From positions 1,488,001 to 1,552,000 of the forward strand of contig JADKGN010000004.1 of assembly GCA_016722705.1 (NCBI GenBank): DNA of 64,000 nucleotides, in the 5' to 3' direction. The notes beneath the pieces are model-generated. The model made no database searches, was not told the DNA's origin, and was given only the letters and a program-made list of their open reading frames with translations. Positions 44,496 to 53,271 of this stretch are shown one piece after another. Numbering within the stretch: the first letter of the stretch is position 1; every line of letters starts with the position of its first letter. The translations under genes and the position numbers were made by a program. The stretch is from Candidatus Dechloromonas phosphoritropha. GTDB taxonomy: Bacteria; Pseudomonadota; Gammaproteobacteria; Burkholderiales; Rhodocyclaceae.

Positions 44496-44504
44496 TTATC
44501 CACA
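44496..44504 (+). promoter_or_regulatory. Perfect DnaA box between dnaA and rpmH
   Basis: TTATCCACA, the consensus DnaA box, lies in the 236-bp divergent gap between dnaA and rpmH and suggests autoregulation of dnaA and/or a role in the origin. It is the only perfect box found near dnaA. Confidence 0.75.
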
Positions 44505-44524
44505 GCTTTCGGAAATAATTGACC

Positions 44525-44554
44525 TTGACAAGCTGTCGTGATGCGCGGTGTAAT
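44525..44554 (+). promoter_or_regulatory. Sigma-70 promoter of the rpmH operon
   Basis: TTGACA (44525-44530), an 18-base spacer and TGTAAT (44549-44554) form a near-consensus promoter 36 bases before the rpmH start, suited to a highly expressed ribosomal-protein operon. Confidence 0.75.
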
Positions 44555-44589
44555 TGCTCGTTTTTCTTAGCACATCAAGGGATTTTCAA

Positions 44590-44724
44590 ATGAAACGGAC
44601 GTATCAACCGTCGGTCGTGCGTCGCAAGCGCACCCATGGCTTCCTGGTCCGCATGCGGACCAAAGGTGGCCGTGCAGTCATTGCTGCCCGTCGCGCCAAG
44701 GGTCGCAAGCGTCTGGGCGTTTAA
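44590..44724 (+). CDS. rpmH: 50S ribosomal protein L34
   Basis: 44 residues beginning MKRTYQPSVVRRKRTHGFLV and ending GRKRLGV, the invariant L34 pattern and length. It is a highly basic component of the large ribosomal subunit. It heads the conserved rpmH-rnpA-yidD-yidC-mnmE series, divergent from dnaA, behind a strong promoter. Confidence 0.98.
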   Translation: MKRTYQPSVVRRKRTHGFLVRMRTKGGRAVIAARRAKGRKRLGV

Positions 44725-44740
44725 CCGGACGTTTGGCGGG

Positions 44741-45112
44741 GTGGACAAGACCTTCGCCAGATGGCATCGCCTGACAAGAACGGATGAGTTTTCATCCGTT
44801 TTTGATTTCCGGCGAGCAATACGGGGAAAATTGCTGACAGTGCACTATCGGCCACGCCCCGATGGCGAGAATGGAGCCAGACTCGGACTCGTAATTGGCA
44901 AGAAGTTTGTCAGACGCGCGGTTGACCGCAATCAAGTCAAGCGGGTCGTACGGGAGAGGTTTCGTTGTCTGCGTGGCGATCTCCCGGCAGTCGATGTAGT
45001 GGTAAGGCTGATGGTCAAGTCGCCCCGGATTGACCGGAAGATGCTGGCCGCCGATGCTTTGGCACTGTTGGAAAAGCTCAAACAAACCCGGCCAGCGATG
45101 AAGGAACGATGA
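44741..45112 (+). CDS. rnpA: Ribonuclease P protein component
   Basis: About 123 residues from a GTG at 44741. The open frame runs back into rpmH in another frame, so the longer reading is not credible. The RNase P signature is RLTRTDEFSSVFDFRRAIRG with the RNR box RRAVDRNQVKRVVRERFR near residue 60. With the RNA subunit it matures tRNA 5' ends. Its stop overlaps the yidD start by 4 bases. Confidence 0.94.
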   Translation: MDKTFARWHRLTRTDEFSSVFDFRRAIRGKLLTVHYRPRPDGENGARLGLVIGKKFVRRAVDRNQVKRVVRERFRCLRGDLPAVDVVVRLMVKSPRIDRKMLAADALALLEKLKQTRPAMKER

Positions 45113-45318
45113 AGCGTTTACTGATGGGTTTTATCCGTGCCTATCAGTACGCGGTAAGCCCTTTTCTGGGGCGAAGTTGCCGCTATTATCCGACGTGTTC
45201 GGAATATGCGATGGAAGCGGTGGAAAAGTACGGTGCCATCAAGGGTGGCTGGCTGGGCGTTAAGCGCATCGGCCGTTGTCACCCCTGGCATCCCGGCGGG
45301 TACGATCCGGTACCCTGA
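45109..45318 (+). CDS. yidD: Membrane protein insertion efficiency factor
   Basis: 69 residues, standard length, with the family core FIRAYQYAVSPFLGRSCRYY followed by PTCSEYAMEAVEKYG and a C-terminal GRCHPWHPGGYDPVP. Its three cysteines are conserved. It assists YidC at the inner membrane and is embedded between rnpA and yidC. Confidence 0.97.
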   Translation: MKRLLMGFIRAYQYAVSPFLGRSCRYYPTCSEYAMEAVEKYGAIKGGWLGVKRIGRCHPWHPGGYDPVP

Positions 45319-45348
45319 TTTGCGAATGCTTGATAACGTAGGCTGTTC

Positions 45349-46998
45349 ATGGACACTCGTCGCCTGATTCTGGTTCTGATCTTCACTTTCTCCAGCTTCA
45401 TGCTCTGGGAAAGCTGGCAGAAATTCAACCAACCCAAGCCTCCGTCCAGTGTTTCCGCTGGCGCGCCAGCGGGAAATGCCGTGCCGCAGCCCTCCTCGGC
45501 GTTACAGGCGGTTGCTGCCGCGCCTGTCACCGGGCAACAGCCGGCTGACATTGCCGCCGGCGATACTTTCATGATTCAGACCGATCTGGTGAAAGCCACG
45601 ATTTCCATGGTCGGTGGCGATATCGTCGAACTTGATCTGCTGAAGTACAAAACACAGGATGGCAAGGACATGACCCTTGCGCTGTTTGATACCAAGCACC
45701 AGTACATGATGCAGAGCGGGTTGATCGGTGAAGGGATGCCGACACACCGCACGACCTTCCGGCGTATCGAGGGTCCGGTAAAACTGGCTGAAGGTGCCGA
45801 TGAACTGAAGGTCCGGCTTGAGGGAACGGCAGCGAACGGTGCTCATATCGCCAAGATATTGACCTTCAAGCGCGGCTCCTACTTGATCGATGTAGCGTGG
45901 GAAATTACCAATGTCGGCGACAAGCCCTTGGTCACGCATGCCTACTATCAGTTACAGCGGGACGACATTGCGCCGGAAGGCGAGAGCAAAATGGTGTCCA
46001 CCTTTACCGGACCGGCCGTTTATACCGACGGCGACAAGTACCAGAAGGTCAAATTCGACGATATTGCGGGCGGCAAGGCCAAGTTCGCCAAGACGGCGGA
46101 CAATGGCTGGCTGGCCATGGTCCAGCACTATTTTGTATCCGCCTTTGTACCTAAGGACAAGACCCAACGCGAGTACTACATGCGCAAGGCCGATGAGCAG
46201 AACATCTATCAGGCCGGGGTCATCGTGCCAGTTGCGGAAATCGCGCCGGGCGCCAAGGGTGAAACCTCAATCAGCCTCTATGCCGGGCCGCAGGAGCAAG
46301 CCGCATTGAAACAGGTCGCGCCGGGGCTCGATCTGGTGGTCGACTATGGATGGCTGACGGTTGTCGCTGCGCCGATATTCTGGGCGCTACAGGCCATTCA
46401 TGGCATCGTCGGAAACTGGGGCTGGGCGATCGTGGTACTGACCATCATCATCAAGGCCATTTTCTTCCCGTTGTCCGCTGCGTCGTACAAGTCGATGGCC
46501 AAGATGCGGGTGCTGACGCCGCGCCTTGTGCAGTTGAAGGAGCGTTACGCCGACGACAAGCAGCGCCTGAACCAAGAAATGATGAAGATGTACCAGACCG
46601 AGAAGGTCAATCCGCTGGGTGGCTGCCTGCCGATCGTCGTCCAAATTCCGGTTTTCATCGCGCTCTACTGGGTGCTGCTCGGCGCCGTCGAAATGCGCGG
46701 TGCGCCTTGGATCCTGTGGATCCATGATCTGGCTGCCCCTGATCCTTTCTACATCCTGCCGGTCATAATGATGGTTTCGATGTTCATTCAGACCAAGCTG
46801 AATCCGACACCGCCGGACCCAATCCAGGCCAAGATGATGATGATGATGCCGCTGATCTTTGGCTTCATGTTCTTCTGGTTCCCAGCCGGTCTGGTGCTCT
46901 ATTGGGTAGTCAATAACGTGCTGTCCATAGCCCAGCAATGGCAGATCACGCGCATGATAGAGGGAGGTCGCAAGGCGGCCAATGACGCCAAGGCATAG
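45349..46998 (+). CDS. yidC: Membrane protein insertase YidC
   Basis: 549 residues. An N-terminal TM helix (RRLILVLIFTFSSFMLWESW) precedes a large periplasmic beta domain (about 60-340), then the conserved core of five TM helices with GWAIVVLTIIIKAIFFPLSA, GGCLPIVVQIPVFIALYWVL and a positively charged cytoplasmic hairpin. It inserts proteins into the inner membrane with or without Sec. It starts 30 bases after yidD. Confidence 0.98.
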   Translation: MDTRRLILVLIFTFSSFMLWESWQKFNQPKPPSSVSAGAPAGNAVPQPSSALQAVAAAPVTGQQPADIAAGDTFMIQTDLVKATISMVGGDIVELDLLKYKTQDGKDMTLALFDTKHQYMMQSGLIGEGMPTHRTTFRRIEGPVKLAEGADELKVRLEGTAANGAHIAKILTFKRGSYLIDVAWEITNVGDKPLVTHAYYQLQRDDIAPEGESKMVSTFTGPAVYTDGDKYQKVKFDDIAGGKAKFAKTADNGWLAMVQHYFVSAFVPKDKTQREYYMRKADEQNIYQAGVIVPVAEIAPGAKGETSISLYAGPQEQAALKQVAPGLDLVVDYGWLTVVAAPIFWALQAIHGIVGNWGWAIVVLTIIIKAIFFPLSAASYKSMAKMRVLTPRLVQLKERYADDKQRLNQEMMKMYQTEKVNPLGGCLPIVVQIPVFIALYWVLLGAVEMRGAPWILWIHDLAAPDPFYILPVIMMVSMFIQTKLNPTPPDPIQAKMMMMMPLIFGFMFFWFPAGLVLYWVVNNVLSIAQQWQITRMIEGGRKAANDAKA

Positions 46999-47001
46999 GG
47001 T

Positions 47002-48348
47002 GTGAAATCCGACACCATTGCCGCCATCGCCACGGCTTCAGGTCGTGGCGGCGTCGGCGTGATCCGCATCTCGGGCAGCAACTTGCTGCCCTTTGCATTT
47101 GCGCTGAGCGGGTTGAAGCCGCAGCCCCGCCATGCGACGATGGCGGACTTTCTGGCGGACGATGGCAGCGCGATCGACAGTGGTCTGTTGCTCTTCTTTC
47201 CCGATCCGCGCTCGTTTACCGGCGAGGACGTTCTCGAAGCCCACGGCCACGGTGGACCGGTGGTGATGCAGATGCTGCTTTCGCGTTGCCTTGACCTCGG
47301 CGCGCGTCTCGCCGAGCCTGGTGAGTTCAGTCGCCGCGCGTTCCTGAACGGTAAGCTCGATCTTGCCCAGGCCGAGGCGGTAGCCGACCTGATCGACGCG
47401 GCAACGTCGAGCGCCGCGCGTTCGGCGATCCGCTCGCTGCAGGGTGAGTTCTCGAAAGCCGTTCATGGCCTGACCGACGAATTGATCGACCTGCGCATGC
47501 TGGTTGAGGCGACTCTGGATTTTCCGGAGGAGGACATTGACTTTCTGAGGAAGGCCGACGCCTTCGGCCGGTTGTCGCGGCTGCAACTCAAGCTGGCAGA
47601 GGTTTTCGATAGGGCGCAGCAGGGCAAGCTGCTGCAAAGCGGACTGCATGTCGTGCTTGCTGGACAGCCGAATGTTGGCAAGTCCTCGCTGCTGAATTGT
47701 CTGGCAGGGGATGATCTTGCCATCGTGACGCCAGTTGCCGGGACCACACGCGACGCGTTGCGGTCGACCATCCAGATCGAGGGAATTCCGCTGCACATCA
47801 TCGATACCGCGGGCCTGCGTGAGACCGACGACGAGGTCGAAAGTATCGGCATCGAGCGGAGCTGGCGGGAAATCGAGCGCTCGGACGTGGTACTGCTTCT
47901 AGTCGATGCTTGTGCCGGTGTCACCGATACCGACCGTGAAATTCTCGGCCGGCTGCCTGGAAACCTGCGGCGTATCACCGTTCATAACAAGATCGATCTT
48001 GCCGGCGGTACGCCGGAGCGCCAAACTGAAGGGGACGCGGTTGCGATCTCGCTCTCGGCCAAGGTCGGAACAGGCATCGACCTGTTGCGCCGCGAATTGC
48101 TCGCGGTCGCCGGCTGGCACCAGGCAGAGGATGTCTTCATCGCGCGCGCGCGCCACCTGGCGGCGTTGACCGAAGCTCAGCAGCACATTGTCGCAGCGCG
48201 TACGTTTGTCGAAGGTCGTTTGCCAGCACTCGAACTGTTTGCCGAAGAACTCAGGCTGGCGCAACAGGCGCTCGGCGAGATTACCGGCGAATTTACCGCC
48301 GACGATCTGCTCGGGGTAATCTTCAGCCGTTTCTGCATCGGAAAATAA
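47002..48348 (+). CDS. mnmE: tRNA modification GTPase MnmE
   Basis: 448 residues from a GTG 3 bases after the yidC stop. The N-terminal folate-binding domain starts DTIAAIATASGRGGVGVIRISG. The G domain carries GQPNVGKSSLLN, DTAGLRETDDEVE and NKIDL, and the C-terminus ends FCIGK with the functional cysteine. With MnmG it modifies wobble U34 of certain tRNAs. The last 18 bases match the kind of site used by SGI1-type integrases, and an integrase remnant lies 300 bases downstream. Confidence 0.98.
   Translation: MKSDTIAAIATASGRGGVGVIRISGSNLLPFAFALSGLKPQPRHATMADFLADDGSAIDSGLLLFFPDPRSFTGEDVLEAHGHGGPVVMQMLLSRCLDLGARLAEPGEFSRRAFLNGKLDLAQAEAVADLIDAATSSAARSAIRSLQGEFSKAVHGLTDELIDLRMLVEATLDFPEEDIDFLRKADAFGRLSRLQLKLAEVFDRAQQGKLLQSGLHVVLAGQPNVGKSSLLNCLAGDDLAIVTPVAGTTRDALRSTIQIEGIPLHIIDTAGLRETDDEVESIGIERSWREIERSDVVLLLVDACAGVTDTDREILGRLPGNLRRITVHNKIDLAGGTPERQTEGDAVAISLSAKVGTGIDLLRRELLAVAGWHQAEDVFIARARHLAALTEAQQHIVAARTFVEGRLPALELFAEELRLAQQALGEITGEFTADDLLGVIFSRFCIGK
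48331..48348 (+). other. Putative attachment site at the mnmE 3' end
   Basis: TTCTGCATCGGAAAATAA at the mnmE terminus resembles the trmE (mnmE) 3'-end attachment sequence used by SGI1-type genomic islands. Decayed integrase sequence immediately downstream fits an old integration here. I did not find a second copy of the 18 bases in the window. Confidence 0.5.
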
Positions 48349-48393
48349 CAAGTCTTCCTGAGTGTTCCGCAACATACCGCATAACCTATTGAT

Positions 48394-48417
48394 AGCCCGT
48401 GTAAATGCGGGCTTTTT
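48394..48417 (+). terminator. Rho-independent terminator downstream of mnmE
   Basis: AGCCCG (48394-48399), an 8-base loop and CGGGCT (48408-48413), running into TTTTT. It ends the rpmH-to-mnmE operon. Confidence 0.8.
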
Positions 48418-48460
48418 GTTCCGCTTTTGGCTTACATGTTCCACACGAATCCGGCAATAT

Positions 48461-48636
48461 GTGTTCCCAAGAGTGTTCCCATGATGACGCTCCGGTGCTC
48501 CCAAACGGCCTTTCTAAAAGGCGGTGAATTCAGGTTTTCATGGGAACACAAGGCGGGTGCAATATGGCTGAAAGCCTCGTAAATACTAGCGTTCAGGCAT
48601 GTGTTCCCATGATCGAGGCCATTTCCATGGGAACAC
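48461..48636. repeat. Five copies of GTGTTCCCA upstream of an integrase remnant
   Basis: Exact copies occur at 48461-48469, 48473-48481 and 48601-48609 on the plus strand and 48541-48549 and 48628-48636 on the minus strand. A one-mismatch copy (GTGCTCCCA) is at 48495-48503. The last two plus/minus copies sit in an extended repeat with CATGGGAACAC. This arrangement is what one expects of integrase arm-type or excisionase binding sites beside an attachment site, or of a repressor operator array. The 48349-48655 gap holds no gene. Confidence 0.7.
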
Positions 48637-48655
48637 GGGGCGGGGAGTGTGGATC

Positions 48656-49495
48656 ATGGCGCTATCAGATACGAAGCTGCGGAATCTCAAGCCAGGCGAA
48701 AAGCCATGTATCGAAACCGACGAAGGCGGTCTACATCTTGAAGTCATACTGGGCGGCGCGAAAGTTTGGTGACTTCGCTACCGCATCGGCGGACGTGGAG
48801 CCAAGCAAGAGAAAATCACGCTAGGCGAATACCCGACCTATTCCCTGGCCGAAGCCCGCACTTGGCGAGACCATTGCAAGGCGCTGGCCGGGCGTGGCCT
48901 ATCCCCGATGCCCTTGAAGCGTGGCGATCCGATCCCCGATGATGCAGCCCCCGCTGTAAAGGAAATGGCGCAAGCCTTCATTCGCAACTGGTGCTTGAAG
49001 GCTGTTGAGAAGGTGAGAGTTAAGGAAGCAGAAGCCAAGGCAGACGACGCGGTGGAAGCCGCCCTCGATCTGCCTGAACTGATGGATGGCAAGTTGTTGC
49101 TGGTCACCAATACGCCAGATTTATCACCGAAAAACGTGGTCGATCGCTACAAGTCGCTGGCGGATATTGAGCGCGGCTTTCGGGTGTTGAAATCCGAGAT
49201 TGAAATTGGCCCGGTGTTTCATCGCTTACCTGAGCGCATCAAGGCGCACGCCAGCATTTGCTTCATGGCGCTGATTCTTTATCGCATCATGCGATTCAAG
49301 TTGAAGGCAGCAAAAAACGCACTTTCACCCGAGAGAGCACTCGATAGTCTGCGGCGTATTCAGCATCACCGTATCCAACTCAACGGGGAAAACCCCGTTG
49401 AAGGTATCTCAACGATTACCGACGAACAAGCAAAGGTCTTTCAGGCACTCGGCGTTAAAAAACCAGCAGCCTCACAACAATTATCGCTTTTGTAG
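48656..49495 (+). pseudogene. Integrase/transposase mosaic with internal stop
   Basis: One frame contains three joined parts. First, codons 1-85 resemble the N-terminal DUF4102 domain of P4-type tyrosine integrases (LSDTKLRNLKPGEKP, ITLGEYPTYSLAEARTW), with a TGA at 48770-48772 right after KVW where Arg-Tyr-Arg continues. Second, an unrecognised segment (KRGDPIPDDAAPAVKEMAQA onward). Third, from about 49080, the C-terminal end of an IS1634/IS4-type transposase (DGKLLLVTNTPDLSPKNVV, RYKSLADIERGFRVLKSEIE). Neither enzyme has its catalytic core, so the locus is dead. Confidence 0.8.
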
Positions 49496-49675
49496 TGGAG
49501 CGCTTTTGAACCGCTTCCAAATAAATCAATGGCTTATCAAATTAACTGCGGAACTCGGGGGTTCTGGCACTTGGGTCGCAATACCAAACCCGGCCTCACT
49601 TCGACCCTGCCAATAGATTCCAAATGCCGTGCCAAGGATCACGATACTGATGCAATACCCGCCGGTAAACCCTAT

Positions 49676-51397
49676 CCCGGATGTTTCATAAACCCGCCGC
49701 GCGATGTCAATGTCGTGCCATTCCAGCCGTGATGCGAGTCAGCTTGCTGCGAATTTTGCTGGCAACCCGCCACGATCGGCCAAATACCCCAACTTTTGGG
49801 CATCACACCCTGCCGCCATCGATCCCTGGACAGAGCGCTGGCGAGACCTCACCTCCGCTCAAGCGGATTCGAGTCGGCAGCATGAGACGGCGTCGCCGAG
49901 TCGATCAGGCCGGCGCCGGCGGGCGCGGGACGAGGTAAAGCAACTCGGTCACCCGCGCCAGCACCCCTTCATCGGACACGACGTAGGCAAGGACAGCTTG
50001 ATCCGATCCTTGTACTGCACCACGCGCACCGCCAACTTAAAGAGTTTCAGGATAATCGACAGCGGTTGCGCCTTGGCCAGTTCCGTATGCACCAGCGTGT
50101 TCTCGCGCAAGCCGTGAATCAACCCATACGCCGCACACGAATAGAACAGCCGCAGGTGATTGGCGAGGAAGGCATGATCGGAGGTCCGGTCACTGGCCAA
50201 GTCGTTCTTCACCGCCTTGATGAAGTTCTCGTCCTGCCCTCGAGCACAGTACAGCTCTTTGTAAAGCACATCAGGCGTCGGGTCGGACAGCGAGGTCACC
50301 ACGTACCGCGGGTTGTCACCCAAGGCCATCACCTCGGCCTTGACCACCACGCGGTAAGCCTTGGGCCACGAGCCCGCCTGATACTCGATATCGTCGTACA
50401 GTCGTGTCGCCGCAGGCTCGGCGTTCCCCAGGCGCTGGGCGTTGGCGCTGTGTGTCTGGTGCAGCGCACGGGCTTTCTTCAGCAGCGGCTCGGCCTTGGG
50501 CGAGAGCACCTGGTTGCCGGCCAGGCCGAAGAGGAAGTCCAGATGCGGATCGGACGCGCACAAGGCCATCAGTTCGGGATTCGAGAAGTGGCCATCCCCG
50601 CGCAGAATGATGTGGGTCTCGGGCCAAGCCTGGCGGAGCAAGCGCAGCACGCGCTTGATGATGGCCGCGTTCTCCTTGCCAGTCGGGCGTTTGCCCGGAC
50701 GCAGGACGGCAGTAATGAACTTCCCGGAAAGTCCTTCGAAGAGAAACAGCGGCAGGTAGCAGTGATTCCCGTAGTGGGGGTTATAGAACGCCAGTTCCTG
50801 CTGCCCGTGAGTGGCATCCTCCGAGTGATCCATATCGAGCACGATCACGGCAGGCGCCTGGGCGTAGCTGGCGATGAAGGCGTCGACGAAGCTTTTGGCC
50901 AGGCGGTAAATGTCTTTGCGCGATACGCTGTTTTCGAGCCGGGAGAGCGTGGGGCCGGAGGCCAGGTCATTTCCCTCGTCCAGCGGGGCACGACCGACCG
51001 CCAGTTTGAACAGCGGATCGCGCCGCAGCGTGTTGGCGTCATTACCGTCGGCGTAACCGCTGGCGGTCTGGAATATCCGCTGGCGGAGCAGGTCGGCCAG
51101 GGGATGGTCAATGTACGAGGCGTGGCGTTTGTCGTGAATCGCGCTGACCAGGCGGGGAATCAGGCCGATTTGCAGGTCGATGCCACGCAACAGGAGTGCG
51201 CCAAAGTCGGAGGACATCGCCCCGCCGTCAAAATCTGCCCGGATCGTAAATCCGGCGCTGGCGGGAAAGCGAAGCTGGGTTGGGATAGAATAGTCCATAG
51301 GCGGTCTCGTTTAGGCTTCTTACAAAGCGTTATTGGCGTAACCCCAATTATATCAATGGGTTAAACGAGATTCGCCTGCTTTTATGAAAAATTCGGG
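49676..51397. mobile_element. IS1380-family insertion sequence, 1722 bp, complete
   Basis: The ends are imperfect inverted repeats: CCCGGATGTTTCATAAAC on the left and CCCGAATTTTTCATAAAA (complement of the right end), matching at 15 of 18 positions. They are flanked by a 4-bp direct repeat CTAT (49672-49675 and 51398-51401). One transposase gene on the minus strand fills most of it. A 9-bp inverted repeat TCTCGTTTA/TAAACGAGA (51305-51313, 51362-51370) sits upstream of the transposase and may control it. About 250 bases left of the gene are non-coding and GC-rich. Confidence 0.93.
49949..51298 (-). CDS. IS1380-family transposase
   Basis: 449 residues, family length. The start MDYSIPTQLRFPASAGFTIR leads into GALLLRGIDLQIGL; the DDE residues fit VIVLDMDHSEDATHG, ILRGDGHF and the late YCARGQDENFIKAVKNDL. 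These patterns are typical of IS1380-type DDE transposases. The frame is intact, so the element may be active. Inverted repeats and target duplication flank it as described for the element. Confidence 0.93.
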   Translation of the reverse strand: MDYSIPTQLRFPASAGFTIRADFDGGAMSSDFGALLLRGIDLQIGLIPRLVSAIHDKRHASYIDHPLADLLRQRIFQTASGYADGNDANTLRRDPLFKLAVGRAPLDEGNDLASGPTLSRLENSVSRKDIYRLAKSFVDAFIASYAQAPAVIVLDMDHSEDATHGQQELAFYNPHYGNHCYLPLFLFEGLSGKFITAVLRPGKRPTGKENAAIIKRVLRLLRQAWPETHIILRGDGHFSNPELMALCASDPHLDFLFGLAGNQVLSPKAEPLLKKARALHQTHSANAQRLGNAEPAATRLYDDIEYQAGSWPKAYRVVVKAEVMALGDNPRYVVTSLSDPTPDVLYKELYCARGQDENFIKAVKNDLASDRTSDHAFLANHLRLFYSCAAYGLIHGLRENTLVHTELAKAQPLSIILKLFKLAVRVVQYKDRIKLSLPTSCPMKGCWRG

Positions 51398-51503
51398 CTA
51401 TGAACAAGTTTGATATCATCAGGGTGATGGCTGCAGATCCAACGACACTCAGGAGCAGTCGCCAGCGAAACAGTAACCAGATGGCGGCGAACAGTTCGTC
51501 CAT

Positions 51504-51910
51504 GACCTTTAACAGTTAATCAACGGACCGCCGGTCCGCATATTGATAATCGGAAAACATGCCGATTGAAGTCAACCGCTTGAGTCATCGTGTGCAGTCT
51601 CCAGCAGACTGTCCGTATATGCAATGATAGTACGGACCAACGAGCATTTGGTATGCCGAAAGCAAGAACGTTTTGACGAATGGCAGCTATAGAGGAAATT
51701 CTTGAATGGCTTCTGTTGGCCGCGACCCGCCTTACGGGTTTGACCGTTGGACGAGAATCCTGCCGGTGATGGCGCGGCACTGTCACATGGCTCACGAGCG
51801 GTCTTGACGGGCCGAGCGGGTTCGCGGGCCGGAACTGGATTGGGCGCACGAAATTCCCTTGCTTGGATAGAATGGATCCCTCACGTTTCGATTGCGAGAG
51901 GAGATGCACG
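51504..51910. other. Intergenic region without recognisable gene
   Basis: About 400 bases between the interrupted membrane gene and the DUF4337 gene. A perfect inverted repeat CGGACC-GCC-GGTCCG lies at 51524-51538. The rest shows no convincing coding frame; scattered stretches look like eroded coding sequence. The AGAGGAG before 51911 is the ribosome-binding site of the next gene. Confidence 0.5.
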
Positions 51911-52534
51911 ATGAGCGCCAACGCCAAGAAGTCCAGCACATACGAGATGATCTGCGGCCTGACACTTGCGATTCTGGCTGCGGTGCTGGCGATCACCGAT
52001 CTTGGGGCGGGCAAGTATGGCGATGACGAAATCATCGCCCACAATCAGAAAGCCAATGCCTTCGACTGGTATCAGGCGAAGGGCATCAAGCAGTCACTGG
52101 TCGAGGGACAGCGGGATCTCCTCCGGATACTGCTGGAGTCGCGCGTGATTCCGCCCGGAGCCGAGGACAAGATGGGCAACCTGCTGTCCAGTCTCGACGC
52201 CGAGACTGGCCGTTACGAGAAGGAGCGCAAGGAGATCCTGCTTGGCTCGAAAGCGGTCGGGCAGGAGAACTGGGTTCTTGAGGAAGGCGGCAAGCTGGGT
52301 CAGGTCAAGGGGGCCAGGGAATGGGAAGCGGAAGCGAGGGCTCTCGGTGCCGCAGGGGATACCTTCGACATCGCCACCTTCTTCCTGCAGATCTGCCTAG
52401 TGATGGGTGCCGTCAGCCTGATTCTCAAGGGTGAACGGATGCGCAACAGTTTCTACGGCCTGATGGTTCTGCTCGGCGCCGTGGGGGCGGTGTACAGCGT
52501 CATGGCCTTCGTTCAGGCAGGCGCATTCGCCTGA
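51911..52534 (+). CDS. DUF4337 membrane protein
   Basis: 207 residues starting at the ATG at 51911 behind AGAGGAG. An N-terminal TM segment (ICGLTLAILAAVLAITDLG) is followed by NQKANAFDWYQAKGIKQSLVEG, the conserved DUF4337 core, a helical charged middle, and two C-terminal TM segments (FFLQICLVMGAVSLIL and FYGLMVLLGAVGAVYSVMAF). The function of the family is unknown. No operon partner is evident; the next gene is convergent. Confidence 0.82.
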   Translation: MSANAKKSSTYEMICGLTLAILAAVLAITDLGAGKYGDDEIIAHNQKANAFDWYQAKGIKQSLVEGQRDLLRILLESRVIPPGAEDKMGNLLSSLDAETGRYEKERKEILLGSKAVGQENWVLEEGGKLGQVKGAREWEAEARALGAAGDTFDIATFFLQICLVMGAVSLILKGERMRNSFYGLMVLLGAVGAVYSVMAFVQAGAFA

Positions 52535-52696
52535 GCGAGGTAATCATGCCACGTCGGCAAAGGGCCAGCTAGCCGTGATCTTCCGGGAGCAGCGGGACGC
52601 CGAAGCCGTAGATGGGGTAAGGATGGATCACCGGTCTAGTCCGACGGATCAGTGGCCAAATCGGGCCAAATTCCCGCCACCTTCGGCCAGCCGGGT

Positions 52697-53254
52697 TTAC
52701 CAGTAACGTACCTTTCCGGTGTCGACATGGACGAACTTGTCGCGCGGATAGAAGCCGACCCCGCCGCCGTTCTGCGACATGGCCGCGTCACGCAGGCTGG
52801 AAAGCGGGATGCCGGGAATGCGGATGTCGATGGCCTTGCCCTGCATGTGCAGGCTGTTGCGGGCGACACCGCCGCCGCGCGAGTTGCGTAGGTTCGAATT
52901 GGTAGCAGCGCAGCGGTAGCCCGAAATGACTTGTAAAGGCTGGTCGGAATCGAGTTCTTGGCGTGTCCTGTACAGCAGGTCGAACAGATGCGGGTCGATC
53001 TGGCCGATTTCGCCGGAGTAATGGTCACGCAGAAAACGATTCAGCGTGGTCAGTCCATCGGGAACATAGTGGTTGCCGACAGCGAAGACGACCGAAATCC
53101 GCTCGCCGGTGTGGGTGTGGTCGAATTCCAGGCTACGCGCATTGGGCAGCGAGGCAAGCGCGGGTTTCGCGAGCGGCAGGACAACACCCACCATTGCCAG
53201 CCTGGCCGCATGACTGAGAAACAGGCGGCGTGAGTGTATTTGCGGATTTGGCAT
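52697..53254 (-). CDS. DUF882 (YcbK-like) murein peptidase, Tat-exported
   Basis: 185 residues. The N-terminus carries a twin-arginine signal (SRRLFLSHAARLAMVGVVLPLA). The peptidase_M15-like domain has the zinc-ligand pattern SLHMQGKAIDIRI and FVHVDTG, with SGYRCAATN ahead of it. It is expected to cleave peptide bonds in peptidoglycan in the periplasm. It lies just downstream of the L,D-transpeptidase (17-base gap), so both probably share a transcript. The start at 53254 is chosen because it gives the Tat signal. Confidence 0.88.
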   Translation of the reverse strand: MPNPQIHSRRLFLSHAARLAMVGVVLPLAKPALASLPNARSLEFDHTHTGERISVVFAVGNHYVPDGLTTLNRFLRDHYSGEIGQIDPHLFDLLYRTRQELDSDQPLQVISGYRCAATNSNLRNSRGGGVARNSLHMQGKAIDIRIPGIPLSSLRDAAMSQNGGGVGFYPRDKFVHVDTGKVRYW

Positions 53255-53271
53255 AGGGTTCAACTCAGAAG

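Larger units (their letters stand above)
49526..51503 (-). pseudogene. Small inner-membrane protein gene interrupted by IS1380-type element
   Basis: The minus strand from the ATG at 51503 encodes MDELFAAIWLLFRWRLLLSV, and the frame enters the IS at 51397. Deleting 49676-51397 plus one 4-bp target copy joins it in frame to a segment running to a TGA at 49526-49528. The restored protein has 83 residues with two probable TM helices and a polar tail (GRSEAGFGIATQVPEPPSSA). This reconstruction also proves the IS boundaries. I do not recognise the family. Confidence 0.85.

Noticed and set aside
51520..52044. Minus-strand frame opposite the DUF4337 start
   Set aside because: A shadow of the DUF4337 gene with no supporting start signal.
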